Of a stretch of 64,000 nucleotides of DNA, positions 8,245 to 16,821 are shown one piece after another; positions within the stretch are counted from its first letter, which is position 1; each line of letters opens with the position of its first letter. The DNA is from Flavipsychrobacter sp. (GTDB taxonomy: Bacteria; Bacteroidota; Bacteroidia; Chitinophagales; Chitinophagaceae). The translations under genes and the position numbers were made by a program. The DNA lies in the NCBI GenBank assembly GCA_021155965.1, contig JAJNBJ010000019.1, positions 22,479-86,478 of the forward strand, given 5' to 3'. The notes under the pieces were generated by a model. That model ran no database searches. It saw only the letters and a list, made by a program, of their open reading frames with translations, and was not told the origin of the DNA.

Positions 8245-8454
8245 ATGATCGAAGTATTCAGAACAAATGTATGTGAAGAAATACAGGCCAGTGAGATCAT
8301 TGCGCTGCTTCAGCAACATTTCCCTGGCAGCAAAATAAACTTTGACCTCGAAGACTGTGACAAAGTATTAAGAGTAGAAGCTGATCACATTTTACCCTAT
8401 CCGGTGAGCAAACTACTGCATTCGCATGGGCACCTATGCGAAGTATTAGCATAA
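8245..8454 (+). CDS. Conserved small hypothetical protein
   Basis: 69 residues (IEVFRTNVCEEIQASEIIAL...). The beta-alpha-beta-beta-alpha-beta order and overall pattern suggest a ferredoxin-like fold reminiscent of HMA domains, but the metal-binding CxxC is missing. Similar orphan proteins beginning with a VFxTNV motif are common in Bacteroidota (recalled, not searched). It is the last gene of the ArsR-SRPBCC-DoxX operon, 3 nt after the preceding stop. The function is unknown. Confidence 0.72.
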   Translation: MIEVFRTNVCEEIQASEIIALLQQHFPGSKINFDLEDCDKVLRVEADHILPYPVSKLLHSHGHLCEVLA

Positions 8455-8493
8455 ACACATTATCTTAGAATCTTTTTCACACACCCGATCCAA

Positions 8494-9891
8494 ATGAGCA
8501 ATCACAGTAAGGACATTTCTGTAGCTAAAATATTTTCCATTATTAAGCAGTCGCTGAATGGTGAGCAGCAGGACTATACCAAGGGCAGCATACCACGTGC
8601 GGTAGTGCTGCTGGCTATACCTATGATACTGGAGCTAAGCCTGGAGAGTGTATTTGCTGTGGTAGATATGTTCTTTGTGGGTAAGCTAGGGCAAAATGCC
8701 ATACAAACCGTTGGGCTTACAGAATCTGTTATCACGCTTGTTTATTCCGTTGCTATTGGGTTGAGTACTGCAGCTACCGCTATTGTGGCACGGCGTATTG
8801 GCGAAAAGAATGTAGCAGGTGCAGCGCATGCGGGTGCGCAGTCGCTGGTCGTTTCTTTCCTGGTCGCCACTATAGTAACCGTTGCAGGGATGGTATTTGC
8901 CGGTGATATACTTAACCTGATGGGTGCCAGTGATGAAGTGGTGCGGGAGGGAACTATATTCACCCGAATCATGTTTGGCGGCAGCCTTGTTATTATACTG
9001 CTGTTCCTGATCAACGGTATTTTTCGCGGAGCGGGAGATGCAGCTATGGCTATGAAAAGCCTGTGGTTAGCGAGCCTTACCAATATTATTCTCTGCCCAA
9101 TATTGATCCATTTCTTTGGGTTGAAGGGTGCAGCTATTGCTACCGTTACCGGCCGTGCTACGGGTGTGCTTTATCAGTGTTATCACCTTTTTAAAGGCAG
9201 CGGTATCGTGAAGTTCAACAAAGAGCATTTTGGGTTTGATGGCGCGCTTATCCAATCAATAATAAAGATCGCATCCCCTGCCACCTTCCAGTTCATCATT
9301 GCCAGCGGCAGCTGGATAGTACTGGCGCGGCTGGTTGCTGAAACTGGCGGCACTACCGCATCTGCAGGTTACCAGATAGCCATACGCAACGTGGTGTTCT
9401 TTATTCTGCCTGCATGGGGATTAAGCAATGCAGCCGCAACCCTTGTGGGGCAAAACTTGGGCGCGAAGGAATTCCACCGGGCTGAAAAGAGTGTCATGCT
9501 CACTACAAAATACAATGCCATATTCATGAGCTTTGTGATGCTGTTGTTCGTATTTTGTTCAAGGTTCATTATACGGCTGTTCTCGCAGGATGAAGCAGTA
9601 GTAAAGTATGGCGCAGAATCGCTGCAGATAATAGGTCTGGGTTATATTTTTTATGGTATCGGTATGGTAATGACGCAGGCACTAAATGGTGCGGGCGATA
9701 CGCGCACACCTACCATTATTTACTTTATTGGTTTCTGGCTTTTCCAGATACCGTTGGCTTATCTGCTGGCATACACATTCAACCTTGGGTCAAAAGGCGC
9801 ATTTATTGCAATACCTGCAGCAGAAACATTGATCGCTATAGTAGCCTGGTACTACTTCAAAAAGGGTAAATGGAAAGAGGTAAAAGTGTAG
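8494..9891 (+). CDS. MATE family multidrug efflux transporter
   Basis: 465 residues, the usual MATE length, with twelve hydrophobic segments in two halves. Early motifs (GSIPRAVVLLAIPMILELSLESVFAVVDMFFVGKLG) and the repeat-half motif (MTQALNGAGDTRTPT) identify the family. It should export cationic drugs or metabolites in exchange for Na+ or H+ across the inner membrane. It lies 39 nt after the ArsR operon and may or may not be co-transcribed. A second, dissimilar MATE gene lies at 23545. Confidence 0.92.
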   Translation: MSNHSKDISVAKIFSIIKQSLNGEQQDYTKGSIPRAVVLLAIPMILELSLESVFAVVDMFFVGKLGQNAIQTVGLTESVITLVYSVAIGLSTAATAIVARRIGEKNVAGAAHAGAQSLVVSFLVATIVTVAGMVFAGDILNLMGASDEVVREGTIFTRIMFGGSLVIILLFLINGIFRGAGDAAMAMKSLWLASLTNIILCPILIHFFGLKGAAIATVTGRATGVLYQCYHLFKGSGIVKFNKEHFGFDGALIQSIIKIASPATFQFIIASGSWIVLARLVAETGGTTASAGYQIAIRNVVFFILPAWGLSNAAATLVGQNLGAKEFHRAEKSVMLTTKYNAIFMSFVMLLFVFCSRFIIRLFSQDEAVVKYGAESLQIIGLGYIFYGIGMVMTQALNGAGDTRTPTIIYFIGFWLFQIPLAYLLAYTFNLGSKGAFIAIPAAETLIAIVAWYYFKKGKWKEVKV

Positions 9892-9918
9892 TTGCAACAG
9901 ATGTGTTAACTTAGCTAT

Positions 9919-10455
9919 ATGCAATTCGACAATTACACTATCAGATATGTATCTATAGACGATCTACATGATTACTTCAATCTCATTGATAACAACCGTT
10001 TGCGGTTGGAAGATTTCTTTGCGGGAACAGTAGCCATTACCAAAACGATAGACGATACCAAAATCCACCTTGAAGACGTAACCACTAAACTGGCACAAAG
10101 AAAATATTTTCCGTTCGTGGTGGTTGATAATACTACCGGCATGATCATCGCTTCCATACAGGTGAAAAGCGTGGACTGGAGCATACCAAAAGCAGAATTA
10201 GGCTATTATATTGATGTTCATTATGAAGGCAAGGGCATTATCAGGAAAGCAACTGCGCTGATCATAGATTTTTGCCTGAACGAACTGAAAATGGAGAAAG
10301 TGTATATCAGGACCCATGAAAGCAACATCCCCAGCATAAAGGTTGCCGAGAAAAATGGGTTTGAATATGAAGGCACCATCCGTAAAGATTATAAAACCAC
10401 GAGCGGAAAAGTTGTAGATATAATGTATTTCGGTTTGCTGCGCGAAAATAAGTAG
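9919..10455 (+). CDS. GNAT family N-acetyltransferase (RimJ/RimL-like)
   Basis: 178 residues in one GNAT domain. The acetyl-CoA region (ELGYYIDVHYEGKGIIRKATALIIDFCL), the ESNIPSIKVAEKNGFEYEGTIRK segment and the length fit the RimJ/RimL/SpeG-like group. The substrate may be a ribosomal-protein N-terminus or a small amine. It is a single gene; its stop lies inside the left arm of a 28-bp palindrome that probably ends transcription. Confidence 0.87.
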   Translation: MQFDNYTIRYVSIDDLHDYFNLIDNNRLRLEDFFAGTVAITKTIDDTKIHLEDVTTKLAQRKYFPFVVVDNTTGMIIASIQVKSVDWSIPKAELGYYIDVHYEGKGIIRKATALIIDFCLNELKMEKVYIRTHESNIPSIKVAEKNGFEYEGTIRKDYKTTSGKVVDIMYFGLLRENK

Positions 10456-10479
10456 GGGCTCAAAATTTTGCGCCCCTAC
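10452..10479. terminator. 28-bp near-perfect palindrome between convergent genes
   Basis: GTAGGGGC (10452-10459) pairs with GCCCCTAC (10472-10479), and the internal CAAAATTTTG is itself a palindrome. Overall the arms are 14 nt with one mismatch. The site separates converging genes and probably works as a bidirectional terminator, although no U-tract follows on either strand. Confidence 0.55.
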
Positions 10480-10503
10480 AATACAATGTGATCGTCCATT
10501 GTC

Positions 10504-11370
10504 TTATTCCACTTTCACCATCTTCTCCTGCAGCATAGCATCCCCTTCTTTAAGGCGTATGTAATATCTGCCGGCCTGTACATTCTCCGCTTCAAACTCT
10601 ACTTCAAAGCGGTGCCCCCTTGCCGGGAACGGCTGGTTCTCGAAAACAGGCTGTATCATCGTGCCCGCGGAATCATACACACCTAAGGTCAATGTCTTAG
10701 GGGATTCAGTACGTATCTCAAACTGCGCAATAATCTTTAGCATTTTCGGATTGTAGGCAGGAGAACCCGGGTTTTGCTCATCGGGCACTAATGTGTAGTA
10801 GTCGGGCTTAGGCTTTCCGGTAGTAGCGCTGATCAGTTCTATCAGTTTTTTAGATACCACATCTCGTGCAGGGTCATACACCCCACTCAGCGAATGATCA
10901 TTCGTTATAGCCCATACCGCATGCTGACCCAGGTAGTCGAATAGCGCATTTGTTTTAATGAAACGCAATATTTTCACCAGCGTATCGCTGCCTATACGAT
11001 CGAAAGAGTATGCGAGGTCTCTTTTCGGGCAGCCTTTTGGTGCGTTGCCGCAAAAGGTCTGCACCAGCACCTCTCCCTGCGCATGCGGCAACACAGCCAG
11101 CGTTTCCTCTCCTGCAAGTACCATAGGTTGGTAGTTGCCTTCATCTGGTTTCAGTATCATGCCCAGGTCCACTGTTATCTGCATCACCGATTTGGTGTTA
11201 TTAGTAACGAAGAGCTTCGTGGTCTTGCCCGTGTACATACCCTCAACGTTTACCGCTGTAAGCTTCACAGAATTATCTTTCAAGGCTTCTGACAGGCTTT
11301 TTTTAGTATTGGCTGCGGTGGCTGCCAGTGGCAGTACAAAGAGCAGGAAGATGCACAACAGGTTTCTCAT
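10504..11370 (-). CDS. Secreted protein of unknown function
   Basis: 288 residues from the ATG at 11370, chosen because a clean signal peptide (MRNLLCIFLLFVLPLAATAA) begins there. An in-frame upstream codon would add 14 residues ahead of the hydrophobic core. The C-terminal part (RYYIRLKEGDAMLQEKMVKVE) resembles the last strands of a T9SS sorting or Ig-like domain. A central ETFC...CPKR segment carries two cysteines. No enzyme motif is seen. It is a monocistronic gene. Confidence 0.7.
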   Translation of the reverse strand: MRNLLCIFLLFVLPLAATAANTKKSLSEALKDNSVKLTAVNVEGMYTGKTTKLFVTNNTKSVMQITVDLGMILKPDEGNYQPMVLAGEETLAVLPHAQGEVLVQTFCGNAPKGCPKRDLAYSFDRIGSDTLVKILRFIKTNALFDYLGQHAVWAITNDHSLSGVYDPARDVVSKKLIELISATTGKPKPDYYTLVPDEQNPGSPAYNPKMLKIIAQFEIRTESPKTLTLGVYDSAGTMIQPVFENQPFPARGHRFEVEFEAENVQAGRYYIRLKEGDAMLQEKMVKVE

Positions 11371-11484
11371 AAATAACAGATTTTCAGTAAAACAACGAAA
11401 ATAATAGATCAACTAATATACCGGAATACCGCGAAGAGGGTAAATTACCACGAAAGTGGTACAACAAACGGCAGGCTACTATAT

Positions 11485-11711
11485 TATTTTTGTAATGACC
11501 CAACTTCTGAGGCAAGGTTTACGTCTTATTATGTACACAGGGTTAAAAATTTGAAAAAAATCGGAAGAAAAATTTGGTAATATCATAAATTTTAACTTTT
11601 TTGCATCAAATAATCTCAAAAAACACTTCTCTATAGGCGAAACTTCTACTTAACCAACATTTTCAAACGTATGGCGTGATCGTTACGTAACGTTTAAAAC
11701 CGGTAGAAGTT
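11485..11711 (+). promoter_or_regulatory. Structured leader of the ECF sigma factor gene
   Basis: A -7 box TATTTTTG (11485-11492) predicts a leader of about 215 nt. A 19-codon frame (ATG 11495 to TGA 11554, MTQLLRQGLRLIMYTGLKI) starts 3 nt after the box. Near the gene, AACTTCTAC (11641-11649) is perfectly complementary to GTAGAAGTT (11703-11711), which directly abuts the start codon at 11712. Inside lie AAACGT/ACGTTT arms and the palindrome CGTTACGTAACG (11681-11692). The fold would occlude the ribosome-binding region, suggesting post-transcriptional control. This is read from sequence only, without energy calculation. Confidence 0.5.
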
Positions 11712-12290
11712 ATGCGCTTTCTCCATCTATCAGATGCCGAACTCATCCATGAATATATTCATGGACATGAACAAGCCCTTGAGGTATTGATCAACCGTTA
11801 TAAGGACAAGGTGTATACCTCTGTCTACATGCTGGTAAAAGATAAATACCTGGCTGAAGATATTTTCCAGGATGCCTTCCTGAAAATGATCAAAACCATA
11901 AAAGAAGGCCGCTATGCCGAGCAGGGCAAGTTCCTGCCATGGGCAATACGGGTTGCCCACAACCTGTGTATGGACCATTTCCGCCGGTCGAAACAGCAAA
12001 TCCCGGTTACTTTGCCGGATGGGCAGGACATTTCTGTACTGTTTGGTGCCGGGGATATGGCATCAGACGGCATAGAAAAACGCCAGGTACACGAAAGTGT
12101 GCGCAAACTGGTGGAAGGCCTGCCGGAGGAACAAAGAGAAGTAATTGTGCTGCGTATCTATTCCGACCTTAGCTTTAAGGAGATATCAGAGCTTACGGGA
12201 GTAAGCATCAATACAGCCTTAGGTAGAATGAGATACGCATTAATAAATCTTAGAAAGTTAATAGAAGATAAGGAATTGGTATTGCGCTAA
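11712..12290 (+). CDS. ECF-type RNA polymerase sigma factor
   Basis: 192 residues. Region 2 (about 8-80; LINRYKDKVYTSVYMLVKDKYLAEDIFQDAFLKMI) and region 4 (about 120-180; LPEEQREVIVLRIYSDLSFKEISELTGVSINTALGRMRYAL) are complete with no region 3, the ECF layout. No anti-sigma gene follows, since the next gene is rsmE. Control may therefore act at the mRNA leader or by conserved transcriptional regulation. The target regulon is unknown. The gene is followed by the promoter of rsmE, which overlaps its last codons. Confidence 0.9.
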   Translation: MRFLHLSDAELIHEYIHGHEQALEVLINRYKDKVYTSVYMLVKDKYLAEDIFQDAFLKMIKTIKEGRYAEQGKFLPWAIRVAHNLCMDHFRRSKQQIPVTLPDGQDISVLFGAGDMASDGIEKRQVHESVRKLVEGLPEEQREVIVLRIYSDLSFKEISELTGVSINTALGRMRYALINLRKLIEDKELVLR

Positions 12291-12312
12291 ATACCTTTTT
12301 GCCCTATATTTG
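12282..12312 (+). promoter_or_regulatory. Promoter of rsmE
   Basis: A TTG at 12282-12284 and TATATTTG at 12305-12312 are 20 nt apart and fit the Bacteroidota -33/-7 consensus. The -33 lies in the end of the sigma factor gene. The ATG of rsmE is 8 nt after the -7 box, so the transcript should have almost no leader. Confidence 0.6.
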
Positions 12313-12320
12313 TGCCCCGT

Positions 12321-13037
12321 ATGCCCAAACTACCCAGTTTTTTTTACAACGGCCCATTGGTCGAAGATAGTACCGTAACCCTGGATGCAGACACCGCCAA
12401 ACACATCTGGCAGGTATTACGCATGGTTCCTGATGACAAGATCCTCCTTACAGATGGCAAAGGCTCTGTAGCCGAAGGACATATACATGTGGCAGAACGC
12501 CATAAGTGTAATGTTTCTGTCGGCCCGGTATCGTACCATCCCCGCCAGGGCGGCATTTTACACCTTGCCGTAGGTTTTACGAAGAACAATAGCCGCAATG
12601 AGTGGCTGCTGGAAAAAGCGACCGAACTGGGCGTGGGCACTATCGTCCCGCTCATTGCTTCCCGCTCGGAAAAAACACACATCCGCCACGACCGCTGGCA
12701 CAAAATATTGCAATCAGCCGTGCTGCAATCGCAGCAATATTATATTCCGGTATTAACGGAGACCATGCCATTCAAAACCGTAATGCAGCAATATGGCTCA
12801 GTATCCCAAAAATTTGTAGCACATTGTTTCGATGATGGGAACAAGCGGCCAATTTCTGAAATGTTAAAACCTGCAGCTGAGACCATTTTACTCATAGGCC
12901 CGGAAGGGGATTTCACCCCGGATGAAGTAAATTTGTGTGCAAAGCATGGGTTTACACCTGTGTCTCTGGGTACACAAAGGCTGCGTACCGAAACCGCTGC
13001 AATAGCAGCTGCAGCCTGGTTCAATCTGAATTTTTGA
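12321..13037 (+). CDS. rsmE: 16S rRNA (uracil1498-N3)-methyltransferase RsmE
   Basis: 238 residues. It methylates N3 of U1498 in 16S rRNA using SAM. An N-terminal PUA-like domain is followed by a SPOUT knot with the hallmark LLIGPEGDFTPDEV and LGTQRLRTETAAIAAAAW segments. The ATG at 12321 is preferred over an in-frame GTG at 12312, because that GTG lies within the predicted -7 box. The stop overlaps the DUF4159 start in TGATG, so the two are translationally coupled. Confidence 0.93.
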   Translation: MPKLPSFFYNGPLVEDSTVTLDADTAKHIWQVLRMVPDDKILLTDGKGSVAEGHIHVAERHKCNVSVGPVSYHPRQGGILHLAVGFTKNNSRNEWLLEKATELGVGTIVPLIASRSEKTHIRHDRWHKILQSAVLQSQQYYIPVLTETMPFKTVMQQYGSVSQKFVAHCFDDGNKRPISEMLKPAAETILLIGPEGDFTPDEVNLCAKHGFTPVSLGTQRLRTETAAIAAAAWFNLNF

Positions 13038-13711
13038 TGCGAAAGGTTAGGTTTTTATTACTGCTCATTATCACTGTTTTTTTTAGCACAGGCTACTCCA
13101 ATGCCCAGGGCATGAAGCTGGGACTGATGGTTTATAATGGCGGTGGCGATTGGTATGCCAACCCTACTGCACTGAAGAACCTTGCAATGTTTTGCAACGA
13201 ACAATTGCATACCAACTTCGATCTTACCGAAGCACATGTAGAGGTGGGCAGCCCGGATATCTTCAATTACCCTTTCATTCACATGACAGGCCATGGACGC
13301 TGGGCACTGAACGATGCCGAAGCGCAAAACCTGAGGAAATACCTTGAAGGTGGCGGATTTCTGCATATAGATGATAACTACGGGCTTGACCCTTATGTGC
13401 GTCCTGCACTAAAAAAAGTTTTTCCTGAATTGGAACTGGTGGAGCTTCCTTTTAACCATGCTATCTATCATCAGAAATTTAATTTTGCAAACGGTCTTCC
13501 CAAAGTACATGAGCATGACAGCAAGCCTCCCAAAGGCTATGGGCTGATCTATAAAGGCAGGGTGGTATGTTATTACAGCTTCGAAACCGACCTTGGTGAT
13601 GGGTGGGAGGATCCCGATGTGCACCGCGATAGTCCTGAAAAACGCACGCAAGCATTGCAAATGGGGGCGAATCTTATACAATACGTTTTTGCCAACAACA
13701 TTATAGAATAA
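13037..13711 (+). CDS. DUF4159 domain secreted protein
   Basis: 224 residues from the ATG at 13037, which overlaps the rsmE stop. It opens with a signal peptide (LLLLIITVFFSTGYSNAQ). The rest fits DUF4159: a glutamine-amidotransferase-like flavodoxin fold (FIHMTGHGRWALND, GGGFLHIDDNYGLD, LPFNHAIYH) predicted to be exported. The catalytic role is unknown. In larger DUF4159 proteins the domain is coupled to von Willebrand-type segments, which are absent here. A strong bidirectional terminator follows. Confidence 0.88.
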   Translation: MRKVRFLLLLIITVFFSTGYSNAQGMKLGLMVYNGGGDWYANPTALKNLAMFCNEQLHTNFDLTEAHVEVGSPDIFNYPFIHMTGHGRWALNDAEAQNLRKYLEGGGFLHIDDNYGLDPYVRPALKKVFPELELVELPFNHAIYHQKFNFANGLPKVHEHDSKPPKGYGLIYKGRVVCYYSFETDLGDGWEDPDVHRDSPEKRTQALQMGANLIQYVFANNIIE

Positions 13712-13740
13712 AAAAGCAGGCTCTGGAAGCCTGCTTTTTT
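13711..13740. terminator. Bidirectional intrinsic terminator
   Basis: A perfect 12-bp stem AAAAAGCAGGCT/AGCCTGCTTTTT around a 5-nt loop (13723-13727), with T-runs on both strands. It separates the convergent DUF4159 and DUF1579 genes. Confidence 0.9.
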
Positions 13741-13757
13741 ATAGTTGCATCTAACAA

Positions 13758-14402
13758 TTATTTCTTTACCAATTTCATTTCCATTGTTTTATATTCGCTG
13801 CCACCTGCAGGGGTCATAAACATTTCCATGTAGTGATTTTTGTCATCTACTATTTTGTAGGTTTGCCTCATCTCGCAGTCTTTGCCGGTAGTGCAGTCGG
13901 TCATTTTTCCCTTCAGGTTCATTGTTTTGGTCGCCTCATCATAAGTTCCTTCCATAACCATGATGCCTGTTCCCATATTATCGATCCATGTGTTTACAAA
14001 CATTTTCTTAGAATTGTCGTAGGCTAAGGTGCTAGTACCCTCAAAAGGCATTCCACCCCAATCGCCTTTGTGTGTCGACTGCTGGTAACGGCCTCCAAAA
14101 ATCATTTTATTCTCGCAGGAACCGGTACTTTTAGTTGGTGGCTTCGATGGATCCATCCACATCGTGGTCTCTGTATTCCATTTACCATCAGATGTAGCAA
14201 GCATTTTGTGCATTTCACCAGGTGTGGCATACTCCATCATTTTCTTCATCATAGTAGCAGAATCCATTGGTGGCGGAGCTTCTTCCTTTGCAGGTGCGGT
14301 TGCAGTTGCAACCGTATCAGCCGGCGGTGTAGTAGTTGTTTCAGTAGTGTTGTTGCAGCCTATCATTGCCACAACAACAAATAGTAAAGCTGTCTTTTTC
14401 AT
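13758..14402 (-). CDS. DUF1579 domain lipoprotein
   Basis: 214 residues from the ATG at 14402; an upstream in-frame ATG would add six residues before the signal peptide. MKKTALLFVVVAMIGC gives a lipobox with lipidated Cys. A Thr/Pro/Ala-rich tether (about 20-45) precedes a DUF1579 domain (WNTETTMWMDPSKPPTKSTG, GGRYQQSTHKGDWGGMPFEG), a lipocalin-like beta-barrel family of unknown role. It is monocistronic and shares the terminator with the convergent DUF4159 gene. Confidence 0.87.
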   Translation of the reverse strand: MKKTALLFVVVAMIGCNNTTETTTTPPADTVATATAPAKEEAPPPMDSATMMKKMMEYATPGEMHKMLATSDGKWNTETTMWMDPSKPPTKSTGSCENKMIFGGRYQQSTHKGDWGGMPFEGTSTLAYDNSKKMFVNTWIDNMGTGIMVMEGTYDEATKTMNLKGKMTDCTTGKDCEMRQTYKIVDDKNHYMEMFMTPAGGSEYKTMEMKLVKK

Positions 14403-14509
14403 AGATAAATTTTTTGCCAAAATATAAAAAACTTACCGATGTTTCAAACCTATATAGAAAAACAAATTATTAAGAATAGGTTTTCATTTCGTTTAGTACA
14501 TTTATCCCC

Positions 14510-15880
14510 ATGCGGTGTTTCGGGGCATTTTTCTTTTCTCTTTCCGTTTTATTTTTTTCATCGGCTTATGGCCAGCAAAGCCAGCTGGATCATATAATGG
14601 AGGGGTATGCCGCAAATAATAGCTTTAACGGGGTCGCGCTTATAGTAAAAAAAGGAAATGTTTTACTCTCTAAGGGATATGGATATAGGGATATGGAACA
14701 AAAATTGCCCCATGTTGCCAACACCATTTTTCCCATAGGCAGCCTTACCGAGCAACTGACAACAGAAATGATCCTGTCGCTGGACAGCAAGGCTGCCCTG
14801 AGCCTAGAGGATAAAGTGTACAAATACTTCCCGGAGATACCTTACAGCGAAAGGATATCCATAAAAAACCTGCTTACCCACACATCCGGACTTGCTGATT
14901 ACACTATCGATTCTATCCTCCTGAAAACTGGTAAAAAGAAACAGCCAGGCAGGAAGGAAATACTGGAATGGTTAACTACTAAGCCCCTGGCGTTTTATCC
15001 CGGAACAAAATATGCCTATAGCGCGACAGATTATTTTATTGCCGGGTTAATTGTCGAAAAAGTAGCCCGGTGGGGCTATACTGATCTTGTACACGACAAG
15101 ATATGCAAGGTATGTGGCATGAGGCAGTCGGGCTACGACTTTGCTAACCTTGTTGATGACAACAAAGCAGTGGGCTATTATTCAATAGGAGCGAAGACAG
15201 TAAGAGCCCCGCTAACCGATACAGCCATCTCGTATTCATCGTTCGGCGCATACAGCACCACCGGCGACCTTTATAAATTTTATGTGGCACTGCGCCAGCA
15301 TAAAATGCTGCCACAAGACTGGCAGGACCTTGCTTTCACCCCATTGAAAGACCAGGCTGCGCTGGGCTGGAAAGTTGAAACCATCTACAACAAAAAATTC
15401 ATGGTGCATGAAAGCACCATACCAGGTTACACAGCCATGGAACTGTGGCAGCAGCAGGACGATGTGTTCATTGTTTTGCTGCAAAATAATATGAACCCAC
15501 CTGTGCCGCTGACAACAGTAGCCGACGGTATATTAAAGGCTATCTATGGTATTGAGCCTAAAAAAATTGCTGAAAAGAAAGAAACTATTGAAAAAAAAGA
15601 GGGAGACCAACCCAAAGAACCGAAGCACTACCTTGAAAAATACGCAGGCGAATTTGAATTTACCCCTGAGTTCTCCCTTAAGTTCTATTTACAGGACAAC
15701 CAGCTTTTTGCGGAATCGCCCACAATGAAAGCGATACTAATGGTGGCCGAAGGGCCCAACACTTTCAGGACAACAGGTGTAGCCGCAAAAGTGGAATTTG
15801 TGAAAGATAAGAGCGGCAAGATAAACAAAGCCATACTGCACCAGGGCGGCGAGAAAACACCCGGCGAAAGGGTAAAATAG
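14510..15880 (+). CDS. Serine-hydrolase (beta-lactamase/DD-peptidase fold) homologue lacking catalytic residues
   Basis: 456 residues with a signal peptide (about 1-21) and a class C beta-lactamase-like fold (GYGYRDMEQKLPHVANTIFPIGSL, KNLLTHTSGLADY). The three catalytic motifs are altered. SxxK reads S78-L-T-E81 instead of SxTK, YxN reads Y170-S-A172, and H300-E-S replaces HxG. Loss of the general-base lysine makes hydrolysis by the usual mechanism unlikely, so this may be a binding or regulatory pseudoenzyme in the periplasm. A C-terminal beta-rich domain (about 360-456) follows a Lys/Glu-rich linker. It is a single gene. Confidence 0.85.
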   Translation: MRCFGAFFFSLSVLFFSSAYGQQSQLDHIMEGYAANNSFNGVALIVKKGNVLLSKGYGYRDMEQKLPHVANTIFPIGSLTEQLTTEMILSLDSKAALSLEDKVYKYFPEIPYSERISIKNLLTHTSGLADYTIDSILLKTGKKKQPGRKEILEWLTTKPLAFYPGTKYAYSATDYFIAGLIVEKVARWGYTDLVHDKICKVCGMRQSGYDFANLVDDNKAVGYYSIGAKTVRAPLTDTAISYSSFGAYSTTGDLYKFYVALRQHKMLPQDWQDLAFTPLKDQAALGWKVETIYNKKFMVHESTIPGYTAMELWQQQDDVFIVLLQNNMNPPVPLTTVADGILKAIYGIEPKKIAEKKETIEKKEGDQPKEPKHYLEKYAGEFEFTPEFSLKFYLQDNQLFAESPTMKAILMVAEGPNTFRTTGVAAKVEFVKDKSGKINKAILHQGGEKTPGERVK

Positions 15881-15881
15881 A

Positions 15882-16802
15882 TCAGTATTTCAACCTTGCT
15901 TCTACTTTGCGCAGGTATTCAAGGGTAGCCTTGCTTACAGTGTAGCGTTTCTCAGTAAAGGGGATCTTGAATATCTGCCACCACGATGAGAGGAATGCAC
16001 CCAGGTGACCTTTAGAAACCCGCAGGTACTGAAAAGACCAACCAACAGCCGTTGATACGAAATACTTAAACGGCAGGTAGCGCCAAGCTACTTTGCTTTT
16101 ATTGACCCACTGCATCTGCAACTTTTTATAGGTAGCAGGGCGGCCAAGTGGCGACTCCTTATGCATGACGGTCACACTATTGTCGTAGCCTATGGTATAG
16201 CCAGCATTCAGTGCACGATAACTTAATTCATACTCCTCCATGCCATAATGAAAATCTGTTGGGTAAAGGCCGGTCTTATCCATCAGTTCTTTTTTCATGA
16301 TGTGCGCACCGCCTGCAAAGTAGGCAGTATGGAAGCGTGGCTTGTCTTTGTACTTATCGTATTGCTTATGCGGGAAAGCAGTTACCTGCACTTCTTTATT
16401 CTCGTAGTAGATGACCCGGAAAGTGATGATACCCGTATTCGCATCCTTAAAGAACGGTTCGCTGAACAATGATGCCAGCTTCTTTATATCTTCGGAATCG
16501 GGGAACACCATATCATCATCAATGCTCAGCAGCAGGCTGCCTTTAGCCATAGGTATGAGCTTGTTCCTGCCTTTGGAAACACCAAGGTTCACATCAGACC
16601 AAATATAGGTGGCTTTGATATCGGGGTTGGCATTCACATAATCGATTACCGGCTGGTATGACTCGGTTGACGCGTTGTTGCATATAAGTATCTCCTCCAG
16701 CACCTCCTCTTTACGGGCCTGGGCTTTGAGGCTCACCAAAAGCTCCAGCAGATCGGCACAGCGATTATAGGTAATGATGAGTATGGAAATACGGTCGGGC
16801 AT
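15882..16802 (-). CDS. Glycosyltransferase family 2
   Basis: 306 residues from the ATG at 16802 (MPDRISILIITYNRCADLLELL). The longer in-frame start would overlap the maf gene, so the shorter one is preferred. The GT-A fold shows the nucleotide-sugar region and a DDD signature in LLLSIDDDMVFPD; the DXD binds the metal. A later MEEYELSYR-type segment fits the catalytic region. The donor and acceptor are unknown. It is the last gene of a minus-strand run pyrE, ubiA-like, maf, GT2. Confidence 0.87.
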   Translation of the reverse strand: MPDRISILIITYNRCADLLELLVSLKAQARKEEVLEEILICNNASTESYQPVIDYVNANPDIKATYIWSDVNLGVSKGRNKLIPMAKGSLLLSIDDDMVFPDSEDIKKLASLFSEPFFKDANTGIITFRVIYYENKEVQVTAFPHKQYDKYKDKPRFHTAYFAGGAHIMKKELMDKTGLYPTDFHYGMEEYELSYRALNAGYTIGYDNSVTVMHKESPLGRPATYKKLQMQWVNKSKVAWRYLPFKYFVSTAVGWSFQYLRVSKGHLGAFLSSWWQIFKIPFTEKRYTVSKATLEYLRKVEARLKY

Positions 16803-16821
16803 TCTGTGGATAAATATAGCA

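Noticed and set aside
9067..9255. Short minus-strand frames inside the MATE gene
   Set aside because: Antisense of a well-supported transporter, without starts or composition of real genes.
12935..13036. Upstream extension of the DUF4159 frame
   Set aside because: It overlaps rsmE; the ATG at 13037 starts the signal peptide and overlaps the rsmE stop as a coupled start.
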